64,000 nucleotides of DNA, taken from positions 10,941,624 through 11,005,623 of the forward strand of contig CM044964.1 in the NCBI GenBank assembly GCA_024516035.1. Reading direction: 5' to 3'. Source of the DNA: Bactericera cockerelli. Lineage: Eukaryota; Arthropoda; Insecta; Hemiptera; Triozidae. Position numbers and translations under genes: made by a program. The notes beneath the pieces were generated by a model. It was not told the DNA's origin, searched no databases, and saw nothing but the letters and a program-made list of their open reading frames with translations. Below, piece after piece: positions 45,801 to 55,505 of this stretch. Numbering within the stretch: the stretch's first letter is position 1; each line of letters starts with the position of its first letter.

Positions 45801-48800
45801 TAGTAACTCTCAGAGTGCCAAAGACAATGCTGAACAGTCTTTAAATGTTAACTACAGATCAAATCTTGAATAGGTACTACAGATCAAAACTATTCTTTTT
45901 TGAATATTTGGGTTCAAGTGATTGAAGTAAAATAACAAGTGGATGCACTCTCTCATTGATTTGTAGCAAAATGTTGCTGCCAGTTAATAAATAATATTAA
46001 ATCTAATTAGAGGAAAGCTATCAAAGCTATTAAGCCCATTAATAATCGTTCCTAACTATTAAAATAGATTCTGATTCAAGCAAAAGAACTTGAACTATTT
46101 GAACAATTTAGATAGATTTGATAAGGACTGTACGAGATACATAAACCTCGATGTCCTTGATCAAACCTGGTTTTACTTTCTTTACAGGAAACATCATTTC
46201 CATATGTATATTTATTTACACATTTCATATACTCCTAACTTGATTTACGTATGTTATTTAGAATTGTAGATGATCCCTAGCAAGCTTCTAGTAAAGTTGA
46301 ATATGAAGTCTGAAGTGAACAGCCTTGCGTCCAACGCCGCGCCGGTCACTTCATAGAGAAACAAGGTCAGAATTCTATCCTTCAGTCCAAGCAGTTGTCT
46401 CTTTACCTCTTTCTCTTTCATTTCAAGATATTTCTAGTGTTTTTACTTTCATTGTTTCGTGGCTACGTGTTTATCTTTCTCTTCGGAGCCTAACATTATC
46501 ATTAGAACTCGTACAGTTTGTATGACCATTGTTTCTTTCTAAATTATCCACACGCACAACTATGTTTCTATTGGGATGATTGCAATCTTCGAACTCTTTA
46601 AATACCTTGTTAGGATTGTTCAGATTATCAGATAAATGTGATCTATTGTTTCACTTTCTGGATTTAGTGGGTTGACTCTTTTCGGCATCTTTTATCTTTT
46701 ATGTATTAGATTTCTAATGTATTTTTATAGCTCTGGCTTGTGACTATTGTTTGATAGGTGGGTTGGTGAATCACATACTCGACTACAGCTAGATTATATC
46801 TGTATTTATCATCTGGGATTGATAGGAGTGAATGTTAAATTATAGAATTTGAAATCGACTTTCTTTGGCACATAATTATTCATTGCTACCGCCCATGAAT
46901 GATCTGTTGATAGAATTAATAGTACCTGTGCATAGTATAATTTTCTAATATAATATCTTTGAAAGAAATTAATTTAGAATGAAAAGTGAAATATGTGGTC
47001 TCTCAATTCTCAATGGTAGTATTTTTAAAAAATGCATCAATAATATTCTAAACTGTTTCCAAGGTAGCATTCACTTTGGAAGGTATTAATGCTCTTTACC
47101 AATTTTCGAGAAATATTTTTAAAATTATCAGTTTTAAGTTTGTGAAATGACACACACTGCATAGTGTGTGTCATTACACATACACCATACACTCCACACT
47201 GGACACGGAGGGAGCCCAGAACACTGGTTGTAGTACCGGAAATTGTAATAGTTTCAGCGATAAATGGAAATGTTTTATTTATATTATCATTCAATTGGCT
47301 ACCCAAGTCACCATTATTCTTGTACAAAAATTCTCTACACTCACCTCTTCGCCAAATGCACCTCAAAACTCCCACTCTCTCACTTGAATTGAATTGATTT
47401 TGTATTGTTATTTTACCTTTCGGTGTGTACAATTTCCTTATTGATAGATTAAACCTAATATTGATAACTTACCTTTGAATGACGTTCATTTTGTTCTGTG
47501 TTAGTCCACCATCGAGCATGTAGTTCCCCATTTGCGTGCCGTCACCGAGGGCGTTCATATTATTTGGAGGCAAACTCCACACCCCTTGGCCTCCCACTGA
47601 CTCCGCCCCTGACGTGTCCGCTGAGGTGTCCTTGAACTCAAAGTCCTGAATGGTATCTCCACCACCTCCTCCTCCTCCCCCTCCCATCATCTGGAAGCCT
47701 CCTCCCCCTCCTCCTCCTCCTCCTCCCCCACCTCCAAATGAGGAGGAACCAGAAGTCTGAGCAAAGTTGGTGACACCTGCAAATGTTGAGAGAGAAGAGA
47801 ATAATGTCAATATAAGTTAAGCAGAAGTCACAGTGGCAGAGTGAGTTAGCGCGCTAGGCATTGCACGCACGGTGACCTGGGTTCGATCACCAGCGGGGCA
47901 AGATTTTTCTGCTCTGTTCTTGGACGTTCGGCGTCCACTCATACCTCGTGAGGAAAAATGAGTAGCTACTTTAATGTGAGCAGCGACCAGTGGCGGAATT
48001 ATAGGCAAAAATAAGATATTGGGACATTAAAAGATATAGAAAAGTCCTATAATTCTGCGCTACCCACTAAAAATTGTGATATAATAACACAAAGAAACAC
48101 ATTTATTTATTTAATATAAGTTAAGCCATTAAAAGGCTATGGTGAATGTATTTTTTTCATTTATTATTGTTAAAGTTTAGAAATATTTTATTTTGATAGA
48201 CTTTTAACAAGACCAACTGATTTTTTTTAAACTAAAATACCAACCTCAGACTATCTAAAAAATCATAAAGGTGGGCTCGTGGCCTGAAGGTCGGTGGTTC
48301 GAGTTCCAAGTTTAGCAAAAATTAATTAAAGCTAGTTTGAGTAATTATGATGATTATCTACCAAACTTTCTGTAAGTATTGTCTTTTTTTATACGAGTAA
48401 GAGATTGGTTATTTCAAGATTACTAAACGGAGTGATGGATTATACCATTATAACTTCATAGTCTGTCTGGATAAAGTCACCTTGCTAATTTATTTCATGC
48501 AGCGAATCAATTGTCCTCGTCAAATCCATTGATCAACAACACACTCTCTCCGTGAAATAACGTAATGGTAGGTTTTCGGTTTCAAAATGTCAAATTCATC
48601 AGCCTTTCACTTTTACTCAAGTTTAATCACTTAACACTGAACTCCGTGTGTCTTCGGCATGTGTTTGACATTCCTACCTTCACTGATTTCAAATTTCGAA
48701 ACCACAACACTTGGGACTTTAGTATCAAGACTATCAAGCATTTCCTTTTTAATCTTAATGTAATTACTCATCGACTTTTATTACCAACGTTCTCTTTACA

Positions 48801-51800
48801 AGTTGCTAGCCACAAGAGTCTCAAGATTTCACTGTTAAGAAAATTAATGGCAGGTTTTTTTGTCAGTACATAAATAATGTTAGTATGTCTACTTACTGTC
48901 ATTACTTTCCTGTTGTACATCTACTTAATTGTCAATCAAGTGCATTCTTCATCAACCTCTGCAAGTATGAGACCTAACCTCTATTTAATTGCAAATGTTT
49001 GGTTTGTGTTTATTTGTTATTAGGTTCATATTAGTTTGTGTTTAACTGTAGGACTTACAAAACATGCGATAAGAAAATTTCTTCCAATCCTTAACTCATT
49101 AAATTTTATTGTGTATTTCTATCAAAGCGGATAAGGTACATTTCATATATTTAATTTTATCACCATCGTAAATGAAAAGAAGATTGAATCGTGAATCTTT
49201 TATTTGAATTTAACGAATACCCATCTTCATTCTACTGATTGTACAAATTGATGATCTATTTTCAAAATAGACCAAAAAATATGAAGAAAAAAATATATTT
49301 TAAATTACCTTTATTTAATTTTATTTTATATATACAGGGTGATTCAGAAAAGTACCGTCAAACGTTAACCACATATTCTATGGGCTAGTTAAGGAGGGGT
49401 CAACTCTATAAAAGAAAGTGCGCAAATGACTCCTAACGGAGGTGCACGCCCCTTAAGGTGTTTTTAAACAATCGAAATTTTCATTTTACGGCTTACCTAT
49501 TTGGGATATCGCAATGTGGTAAAAAAATCACTCTCAATACTAGATAGCACCTTTCTTTTGGCACAAAATTTAACACCATTCCAATGTCAGGGGCGGTCTC
49601 AGGAGGGTCAGATGGTAGAAAAAAGGTTCTAACTTTTTAGTCGTTGCTTGTAATTGAATTTGGTTTCCACCCTATTAAAACGTCTGTCATTGTCTACAAA
49701 AATGTTCTGAATAATTTTATTCTCAAACCAACACAAACGCTTGAAAATCGAAATTGTAGGGCTTAAGCCGAAATAAGATTTACAGCAAATGTTCCACATG
49801 GGCTCCTCTGGCTTCAATGCAGACCTCCATACGCCTTCAAAAAGATTGACAAACACGTTCAAATATTCCAGGTGTATTTCTTTGTTAAATAATGAATTAG
49901 CTGAAAATTTTTGTTCTAAAATTGTATGCTAGTTGCATAGGTTTCAAAACTTAATGCGGTTTTAAAGTCTTCAATTTCAATTTTCAAGCGTTTGTGTTGG
50001 TTTGAGAAAAAAATTATTCAGAACATTTTTGTAGACAATTTCAATTACAAGCAACGACTAAAAAGTTAGAACCTTTTTTCTACCATTTGACCCTCCTGAG
50101 ACCGCCCCTGACATTGGAATGGTGTTAAATTTTGTGCCAAAAGAAAGATGCTATCTAGTATTGAGAGTGATTTTTTTACCACATTGCGATATCCCAAATA
50201 GGTAAGCCGTAAAATGAAAATTTCGATTGTTTAAAAACACCTTAAGGGGCGTGTACCTACGTTAGGAGACATTTGCGCACTTTCTTTTATAGAGTTGACC
50301 CCTCCTTAAATAGCCCATAGAATATGTGGTTAACGTTTGACGGTACTTTTCTGAATCACCCTGTATATATATTTTTTTTTTTTTTAATTATATTTTGCAA
50401 TTTTATTAGCCAATTATTATCTCAAAAAGTCAAATCATTGGGTGGGTATACCTGTTCGTATTTTACCTTTTCCGACTATTTTTCCGAAGGAGCCGAGAAT
50501 ACTGGGCAGGAACATGGCGATGAGAATGGACTTGACAATCTGGATGCCAATGAAGAAAGGCAGGAGGAGCTTTTTGAGGGCAAAGGCCAGGAAGCCAAGA
50601 CTGAATCCGGTGAGGAAAGAGTTCTTGGTGAACGCAAACCTGGCTGTAAGAAAAAAATAAATTTGAAATAGGTGGAATAGAGACTTTACCCAACTTTTTA
50701 AGACATACAATGACCTGCTATTGATATGGAAGAATCTGCAGTTGAGCTAAATAACAATCCCTTATATTTCAATACTAACCTGTTTCTGTTTTATCTGTAA
50801 ATTTTGATACAGTCAAAAAATTACAGAATTAGCACTAAAAGTATTTCTATTATTAAACACTTTATTAGATGTAAAAAGACATACATATTATGTACAATAC
50901 AAATAATCAAATTATAATAAATCATGAATATATTTTTAAACTTTAGAAAGTAGTTATGTACCTATAGTAAGCATTTAAATGAACTTTAGACTAAATTCAT
51001 AGTCTAGAATAAATTAAAAATGTACTTGTTTGTATAAGAAATTGAACCTCAACTATCATTATTTTTGCTTCTAATTGTTGCATGAAGTGACCTCAGTTTA
51101 AATCAAACTTGTTTTTAATTGGTACAACGATTTCTTCTGAGCTTAACTGTCATGGTTGAATGACTAATTATGATTTTGTGGATTCCAGACAAAACGAAAT
51201 TAGCCTAATTTCATTTTAACCCACATAATTAATGTAAATAAACTAAGCTCTTTTCATAGTCATCAGGAACCAAAATTGAGCTAGGTTCTGAACTTGATTT
51301 ATATAATTATGCTGTGTAAATGTTTGAAATTATGAAAATATCTTATTATTAACCATTATTTTAAACTTACGTTGAATAAGAATGTCATTGTCATTAATAT
51401 CAGTAAGTTGAATCATCCAAGAACTTTTTTACTAACTAGATTTTAGGTTCTAATTTTGCTAGGAATTATAAGTGGCAAGTCAACTACAAACCACCACTCT
51501 CAAGTAAGAACTTATGGGATATGATTGTAATATTATAAAAGCATCTAAATTCCAAGCAAAAGAAAAGATTCAAGTGAACTCACCTGTTTGCCTCCCAGAT
51601 GGTTTCACCACCCCCGTGATCGTCTCGTACAATTTCTGTAGGTCTACATTGACGACATGCTTCCTGCTGAATGTCTCAAACGACCTGGCCATCAGTTTGC
51701 TAATGTCATCCTCATTATCTATGTCATTCGTGAAAGTGTCAAAATCATCGTCATGAACTTGCTCAACATTTGGCTGGATTGTCACCCCCGAAAATATGGT

Positions 51801-52550
51801 CAGATTATGGTACGTTGGAAGGTGTATAGCTTTCAGTATGGTTTTATTTGTCGTTGGATCAAAATCAGTTTTGACGATGACGGATTCCGATTCTCCAGGT
51901 GATTCAATGTGATCTGGTTTCTTAGAAGGTTCTGAATCTGCAGGAGTTTTACTGTTATCCCTACTTGCACTTTCTAACCTATCAGGTACTTGTTTATCAT
52001 TGATCCTATTTATTTCTTCAATGTGTGCCCTGAACACGTTCTCCTTCAGACTCGACGTTGCTGAATTCAAGTTTGGATCGGCTTCACTGCTTGTTCCATT
52101 TTTCTTTCGAAGTTTGGCTGAGAGTTTGAGTCTTTTCGTCGGACTATTGGAACTGTATTTGGCATCTGCTATGGTAAATTTTTGAGCAATATGTTCACGG
52201 TTTGAGTCTTGATTAACTAGGCTAGTTTTAATATTTACAATTGAAGGTTTCTGTACAGTATTTAAAGTTTGGTGGTTTTCATTTACAAAAGGCTCTACAT
52301 GAGGGACTTTGAAGTCATCTTCTTTGTTTACATGATCATCGTGACGTTTCTTCAAAGCATCTTCCGTGTAAGCTTCACTCCAGTCATTCTTTATATACAA
52401 TGTTTGGTTTTGGCTTTGAAACCTACTGACCCTATCATTTTCACTATGTCTACTATTTACTACACCACCTCCATCTAGCTTTACTTCACATGATATCTTT
52501 TGTTGGTAGAATATAAGCGTGAGGAACACCAAAATGAATTGATTTAACAT
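33824..52550 (-). CDS. secreted 796-aa protein of unknown function, six coding exons
   Basis: I do not recognise this family. Exons 52550-51584, 50643-50467, 47776-47473, 36861-36762, 35541-35339 and 34463-33824 join with consistent phases 1,1,2,0,2. The product opens with a signal peptide (MLNQFILVFLTLIFYQQ) and a 300-residue polar, probably disordered, region. Next comes a hydrophobic helix pair starting KKLLLPFFIGIQIV (exon 2), which resembles the Lys/Leu-rich membrane segment of Osiris proteins. Exon 3 encodes a long glycine run. Exons 5 and 6 hold four cysteines (556, 562, 619, 626) in C-x5-C and C-x6-C pairs, around ELNELRKP and MKAAKDGQDGS; this spacing is loosely like insect DM4/12 domains. 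The last 130 residues are acidic Thr/Arg/Asp repeats. The exon 2 donor has an alternative 15 bp downstream in the same phase (ACAG|GTATAC). An acceptor at 52715 suggests an upstream noncoding exon. The gene is convergent with Osiris, 2.4 kb away. Confidence 0.78.
34552..34706 (-). mobile_element. SINE-C copy
   Basis: TTATCATATTTATGTAACTC through AGCTACTGAGGTCGG, in intron 5 of the minus-strand gene. Confidence 0.78.
34732..34980 (-). mobile_element. 5S-SINE copy, diverged, with 27-bp insertion
   Basis: CAACTGCATGGTCATATCAC and CTCGCTGGATGTTGCTTAAA mark body and head. A short insertion (TTTCGAATTTCAATGGTCAC) lies between them. Confidence 0.72.
35090..35304 (-). mobile_element. SINE-A copy
   Basis: Near-full copy, minus strand, with CCACTGAGCTACCGGGACAG at its right end, 35 bp from the donor of exon 5. 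Confidence 0.9.
35464..35712 (-). repeat. 135-bp tandem duplication over the exon 5 acceptor
   Basis: 35464-35577 and 35599-35712 are near-identical. Each includes a splice acceptor and the first 77 coding bases of exon 5. The upstream copy (acceptor at 35676) lacks the rest of the exon and reaches a TAG nine codons beyond the shared part. Confidence 0.88.
35712..35870. repeat. (GTT)n-headed repeat, inverse of 893-1018
   Basis: TGGTCTCCAGCCATCTTTAT and TGTGCGATCAACCATCATGA are the inverse of the copy near the left edge of the window. Confidence 0.6.
35925..36000 (+). mobile_element. rep-E tail fragment
   Basis: Two diverged copies of the CTGTTTATAGTCCCCCAGCC unit. Confidence 0.5.
36003..36217 (-). 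mobile_element. SINE-I copy
   Basis: ACACTCTTTCGTGGAAGGTA, CTAACCCTCAGAGTGTTATT, GGGATTCGAACCAACGGACC; the right end is the inverted tRNA-like head. Confidence 0.72.
36633..36752 (-). mobile_element. SINE-A copy at the exon 4 donor
   Basis: Minus-strand head ends at about 36752, ten bases into the intron following exon 4 (36861-36762) of the minus-strand gene. The donor GTAAGTACTT is intact. Confidence 0.8.
36985..37155 (-). pseudogene. LINE C-terminal RNase H/zinc-knuckle remnant
   Basis: Minus-strand reading gives EKVAISRMRIGHTFITHGHL then FKKEPPPLCQCGVAFTVAHL and LECSIL. The R-x-G-H-T and C-x-C...H-x-x-x-C pattern is typical of the end of LINE polyproteins. Confidence 0.75.
37850..37990 (+). 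mobile_element. rep-E copy
   Basis: GGTGGCGTCATCGTGAACGA through TGTTTATAGTCCCC. Confidence 0.82.
38238..38412 (+). mobile_element. rep-E copy with (ATC)n start
   Basis: An ATC microsatellite (38238-38260) precedes GGTGCCGTCATCGTGAACGA. Confidence 0.82.
38412..38610 (-). mobile_element. LINE-F 3' end
   Basis: TTTATTTATTTACACTTTAT tail and GGGGTTATTGCCTTTGGCAA stem-loop, minus strand. Confidence 0.75.
39062..39140 (-). mobile_element. SINE-C, left part, split by the LINE
   Basis: AAAGTTATCATACTTGGGTC through CTCGCTTAACTAAATCCACG; continues at 41670. Confidence 0.8.
39141..39797 (+). repeat. 33-bp coding minisatellite with 300-bp higher-order duplication
   Basis: About 20 units of 33 bp (type CCCATCACTCCTGTCTCATC plus TTCCTCTTCAGTT) are arranged as two blocks starting at 39141 and 39441. 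Both blocks open with the same TTACTTCTAATTCATC stretch, so a 300-bp block was duplicated. Both 33 and 300 are multiples of three and keep the retrotransposon frame open. The opposite strand is also open, encoding an acidic EEDETGVMG repeat, which is most likely a shadow. Confidence 0.9.
39143..41443 (+). CDS. non-LTR retrotransposon reverse transcriptase frame fused to Ser-rich repeats (5' truncated)
   Basis: The frame is open from the element's left junction to the stop at 41441-41443, 766 codons. No ATG occurs before 39818. Codons 1-218 are a minisatellite encoding 11-residue units of the form PITPVSSSSSV. From 39818 follows a reverse transcriptase of the jockey/CR1 type: NNYRPISLLN, QQFGFRSKRSTSDAV, CDLSKAFDFVDH (catalytic Asp), KHGVIQGSTLGPLLF and FADN. 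The usual FADD catalytic pair has its second Asp replaced by Asn, so this copy is probably inactive. After the reverse transcriptase the thumb-like part includes EVKFLGLILD and YGIVYWG. The endonuclease domain expected upstream is absent. The frame contains no internal stop, so the insertion is fairly young. The next in-frame codon triplet upstream of the junction is TGA, within the interrupted SINE. Confidence 0.88.
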   Translation, partial: TSNSSYSSDSITPLSSSSFLAPITTVSSSSSIPITPVSSSSSVPITSVSSSSSVPITPVSSSSSIPITPVSSSSSVPITPVSSSSLVPITPVSSSSSVPITSNSSYSSDSITPLSSSSFLAPITTVSSSSSDPFTPVSSSSSIPITPVSSSCSVPITPVSSSSSDPITPVSSSSSVPITSVSSSSSIPITHVSSSSSIPITPVSSSSSVPITPVSSSSSIQSTFLMTDNSSINPLSFLKNNITHTQPDEDFLLLPCNAIEVMKIVSFFPSKNSSGEDAVSMTIIKEIIDLIAEPLAFIFSCSFTSNYFPSLFKTSIVVPIHKKGPLTDLNNYRPISLLNNFAKIQEKIVAMRLIEYLENNNLLAKQQFGFRSKRSTSDAVSSFLQQLDEILYSSKSHIVGIFCDLSKAFDFVDHSILLSKMPFYGIRGPTQAWFKSYLTERNQRVKIPNLHNNIQYNVFSSKLPIKHGVIQGSTLGPLLFLLFINDLVSCSTSAKFVLFADNTSILVSGNSHQEVLEIVQETLSVISQWFITNKLRLNADKTTYMYFGPQPYNQLQAISYSNLVISPSEEVKFLGLILDSRLRWKSHILYLKPKLASAIYAIKSIQKNVGSSAALLAYHSYFHSLMSYGIVYWGFAVNTNDIFMLQKRAVRSIFNHRPTVSCAPIFKNNNILTFRAQLILDTCCLTHKMSEHLTRHRDIHNYNTRHRNDITVTTNNIFDRSFLKQGIQLYNSLPDIIKQENRDHFKEQLKIRLIDIAPYKIEEFRW
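41670..41721 (-). mobile_element. SINE-C, right part, split by the LINE
   Basis: GACCTCCAGGTAACAAGTCT through AGCTACTGAGTTCGG completes the SINE begun at 39062. Confidence 0.8.
41725..41890 (+). pseudogene. LINE reverse-transcriptase C-terminal remnant
   Basis: The plus frame reads VVYGTRKRGTPRPRWMDQVE then EDLRTMKAKNRSE, a stop, and KIVKEAKAHPGL. The RPRWxDxVxxDL phrase is typical of LINE C termini. Confidence 0.7.
41958..42124 (-). mobile_element. rep-E copy, inverted
   Basis: GGGGACTTTAAACAGGGAGT and AAGATGACGCCACCCTATGA show the minus-strand copy. Confidence 0.8.
42655..43306 (+). other. series of short plus-strand open frames, unrecognised
   Basis: Three short frames follow each other: 42655-42879 (no ATG at its start; includes CLSKLIEQTLPPEKKEVMIN), 42846-43034 (ACKEWKEIDEMDKLDEIIEE, charged) and 43183-43306 (MPKDSKFPLSIGQQDAGKKV). 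They differ in frame. They could be a decayed gene, exons or a transposon fragment ending at the 44-bp repeat that follows. I do not recognise them. Confidence 0.3.
43309..43352. repeat. copy of the 44-bp palindromic repeat
   Basis: CCCTATAGGGTTCACTGTAG and GTCCCGAGCTTGCTATAGGG are the inverse of positions 1-43. Confidence 0.7.
43355..45490. other. intron 3 of the minus-strand gene, nothing recognised
   Basis: A minus-strand ATG frame of 89 codons at 43681-43950 has no recognised domain or splice support. The rest is AT-rich with no repeat that I could place. Confidence 0.4.
45495..45715 (+). mobile_element. LINE 3' end with (AAAT)n tail
   Basis: GGCAGAGAATGCCTAAGGCA + TTAACTTCGCCCC is a stem-loop like that of LINE-F but distinct. 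It is followed by AATAAA and an AAAT repeat. Confidence 0.68.
45716..47470. other. intron 3 of the minus-strand gene, proximal part
   Basis: No repeat of the named families. A minus-strand frame at 47037-47432 is open for 131 codons next to exon 3, but it lacks an ATG and a convincing acceptor. Confidence 0.4.
47825..48115 (+). mobile_element. SINE-D copy
   Basis: GTTAGCGCGCTAGGCATTGC, GTGACCTGGGTTCGATCACC (box B), ACTCATACCTCGTGAGGAAA and an AATA-rich tail. It starts about 50 bp upstream of exon 3 of the minus-strand gene. Confidence 0.85.
48267..48350 (+). mobile_element. SINE-C head fragment
   Basis: GAAGGTCGGTGGTTCGAGTT and CTAGTTTGAGTAATTATG. Confidence 0.6.
48360..49330. other. intron 2 of the minus-strand gene, nothing recognised
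   Basis: A plus-strand ATG frame of 102 codons (48565-48873) is antisense within the intron. It has no domain that I can name. Confidence 0.4.
49335..50363. mobile_element. 1029-bp foldback element of Tc1/mariner type
   Basis: Two arms of roughly 390-420 bp are inverted copies, beginning CAGGGTGATTCAGAAAAGTA and flanked by TA. In the 220-bp centre the minus strand encodes RMEVCIEARGAHVEHLL and a stop (49830-49777), the C terminus of a Tc1/mariner-type transposase. So the element is an inverted duplication of a transposon's 3' end. Confidence 0.82.
50715..51575. other. intron 1 of the minus-strand gene, nothing recognised
   Basis: AT-rich DNA without a named repeat. Confidence 0.45.
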
Positions 52551-52729
52551 TATTATGGTATTGTATTTGATTGCTTCCTTTTCTTTTTCCTCATACTATT
52601 ATTCTTTTAATCATAGTTTGCCGATTTTTACTTCGTACAATTATCATAGTAGAATGTGTTTTTGATTTAGAAGACTGCCGATACTGTGCTTCATTTTGAA
52701 ACTTTTGTGTCACTCCTGAAACAAAAAAC

Positions 52730-53680
52730 AAAAACAAAATCATTAATGATATGGTGCGTTAGTTTGAAAGCCCATTTTAGATTTTAGAGGATCTTTAGAT
52801 TTCATACTTTCTCATGTGCAGTCAATATGACGCACCTCATTCAACATTCAAAATAAAGTTTTAGTTTTGACTTCAAGGAAAAATTGATACATATTAATGT
52901 CCAAAAGTTTTTCGACTCAACCTGCCTTACAAATATAGGTAATAATATACTTGAAACCCGCAATGTTATATTGGATATGGTTTGTTAGTCGACTTAATAA
53001 GTGATCTGTTAGAGTCATACCACATTGGTCCAAGAAAGTTGTCTAATTCAGTCGTGTGGGCGGGAAAAGGTAAGTTTGTAAATTGGTGCGGGTCTCTAGT
53101 TAACGAGTAGATCAGTAGAAAGATATAAATTTATAAATATTCTTTATACTTATAAAGATAGGTAAAATAGAAGGAAAATTGAATGCGAGAAAAAGTATTT
53201 CATGCGAAATATTTGCCCACACCCCTGAACTTTCTAAGACTATCTTGGTGCCTTAAAAAAATCTAAATGAAAATGGGATAGTAAGTGTTGTGCGATTACT
53301 TGTCTGAGACGAAGACACAAATTATGTTATTTCTTCTCATTTGTTTAATTATAATTATCTCTGGAGAAAACTCACTCCAGCCTTCTGTGTAATTATTGTA
53401 ATGCGAAATTGTCAGACATAAAGAATTGCTAATGAAGGAACGTGGATGGCTCATCTTTTTCTTAAGAAGAAGGAAGTACTATCCTTCTCCAGACCAGGGA
53501 CGTTTTTGAATAATTCCAGAAAAAAAATCTTTCAGAAAAAGAATTCATCTGAAAGAACATGACTGATAAGTGTGTCAATCAAATTTAAATTTCAACTATG
53601 CAGTTATCTAGTACTAATTGACTACTATGGAAATAAATTTTGTATTAGAATATGATGACTACCTAGTACCTACGGTGAAC
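52730..53680. other. upstream region of the minus-strand secreted-protein gene
   Basis: This should hold the upstream noncoding exon or promoter, since an acceptor lies at 52716-52717. I found no convincing TATA box or initiator. Confidence 0.35.
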
Positions 53681-53683
53681 ATG

Positions 53684-53960
53684 TTTTTTTTTTTTTTTTT
53701 TTTTTACTTGTTTACAATTCTCACAGTAGTCGTGGCTGTGCTTAAATTTAAAAAGTTTGACATACAAAAAGTAAAAAATAATATATTCATAATATGAGAC
53801 TAAAATTCATTGTCATCTAGACTAATTCATAGCCACAAGCTTTTACTCTTGTGGCTATGAATTAGTCCAGATGACAATGAATCCTAGTCTCATATTATGA
53901 ATACATTATTTTTTACATATTGGATGTCAAACTCATTGAATTTAAGCACAGCTATGTTGG
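53684..53960. repeat. poly(T) followed by a 105-bp-arm hairpin
   Basis: After about 22 T, arms 53735-53839 and 53848-53953 are nearly perfect inverted copies (GCTGTGCTTAAATTTAAAAA against its inverse, GACTAATTCATAGCCACAAG at the tip) with an 8-nt loop. Confidence 0.88.
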
Positions 53961-54741
53961 TACTAGGAAGAGGTAGTATCCTGCTGATGTGAATGATACT
54001 GATTTCTAGAGTCAATTGACATTGGTAAGTTATAAATTTCATTACAGTGTTGATCTACCACCTCAAAGATATGTGTTTTGTTCTTTCTAGCACACCAAAA
54101 GGCGGTGCCAATGAACCCTCGCCTCGCTTGGTTGAGTCAATCCACTATTGAGGGTACCTCACAAGGAACCAAAGTGATATTAAAATCCATCCAACCCATA
54201 ATAAACCAACATAAAAACACACAGAGAAACACACATACACAAAACATTACCGACATGTGCAGAAACACACTTGTATTTTTACACCTTGCCAAACGACTAA
54301 TAACCACATTTGATTTGCAAGTAGGTTAATTACACAGATGAGTTGCTGCAAATAGTAATTGCAAAGTGACACTAATCGAGGCCTTGGGTATGCAGTTCTG
54401 CAAAGTCATCCATTTGTGATAAGACTCATTTGAAATACAAAACATTCGAAAGTTGTCACCACAAAAAAAAAAAAAAATATTATAAAAGATAATTTTTAAT
54501 TAGTTAGACAGTGTGTGTTAGTTCTCACTAGAGTTGGGAACAATGTAGTACCTGAGTCCTTCAAAGGTTTGATGGATTGAAAATACATGGCCTTTGAACC
54601 TCTCTCACATTGGGCCTTTGGTCTGTATGGAAGGGTTGCTTTGTTAGTTGTTATACTTAGTTCAAGCTCCTTAGGTAGTTCGATTGAAAATTTTACTATC
54701 TAAAGTTCAAGATATTAGTTATATTCACATTAAAAGTAGTC

Positions 54742-55030
54742 ACCGTGGCCGAGTGAGCGCGTTAGGCATTGCACGCATGGTGACCTGGGTTCGATCTCCA
54801 GCGGGGCAGGATTTTTTTTGGTCTGTACTTGGGTGTTCGGGGTCCACTCATACCTCGTGAGGAAAAATGAGTAGCTGCTGTAATGTTAGCAGACTAGCAG
54901 AGACCAGGGGCGGAATTATAGGCAAAAATAAGATATTGGGATATTAAAGATACGCAAAAGTCCTATAATTCTGCGCTACCCACTAAAATTGTGATATTGT
55001 ATAATACAAAGAACACACATTTATTTTATT
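54742..55030 (+). mobile_element. SINE-D copy
   Basis: GCGCGTTAGGCATTGCACGC, GGTTCGATCTCCAGCGGGG and the same tail as the copy at 47825. Confidence 0.85.
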
Positions 55031-55505
55031 ATTATATTATATTCACATTAAATTATGAGCATATCTTTATTATTTTGTTATTGTTCTCATGAAATAATTT
55101 TATCAGGTTGTTAGGGTCTTATGTTATAATAGGAACTACTCTTATGACCATTCATAGTTTTCACTTTTGTTTAATTTTTCGATTCATTTCTGTAAATCTA
55201 TCTTCGTGGGAATCAAAATATCTTACTTTTTTGAAATGCTGATAGTACAATATAATGTTACATCAATATTCTAGAGAGTTATAAAATAAATTTGGCTACA
55301 ACAGATAAAAATATAAATGGTTTTTTTCTGATTTAACGGCGCTTTAACAAGGCGATAAAGCTTATCATTCACGACGGTATAAATGGTTTCAATGTACAAG
55401 ATGTACTCTGCGTTTTTTGTTTAACGTTATTTTTTCATTTTAGATGGCTATCCTACCTAATATAAGTACAAGCGAATATTACCTGCCATTCTCTATAACC
55501 AACCA

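Noticed and set aside
47037..47432. 131-codon minus-strand frame next to exon 3
   Set aside because: It begins with TTG, lies in an intron, and using it as an exon needs a weak acceptor; skipping it keeps the exon 3 to exon 4 phase intact.
48565..48873. 102-codon plus-strand frame
   Set aside because: It is antisense in an intron, AT-rich, and lacks a recognisable domain or splice context.
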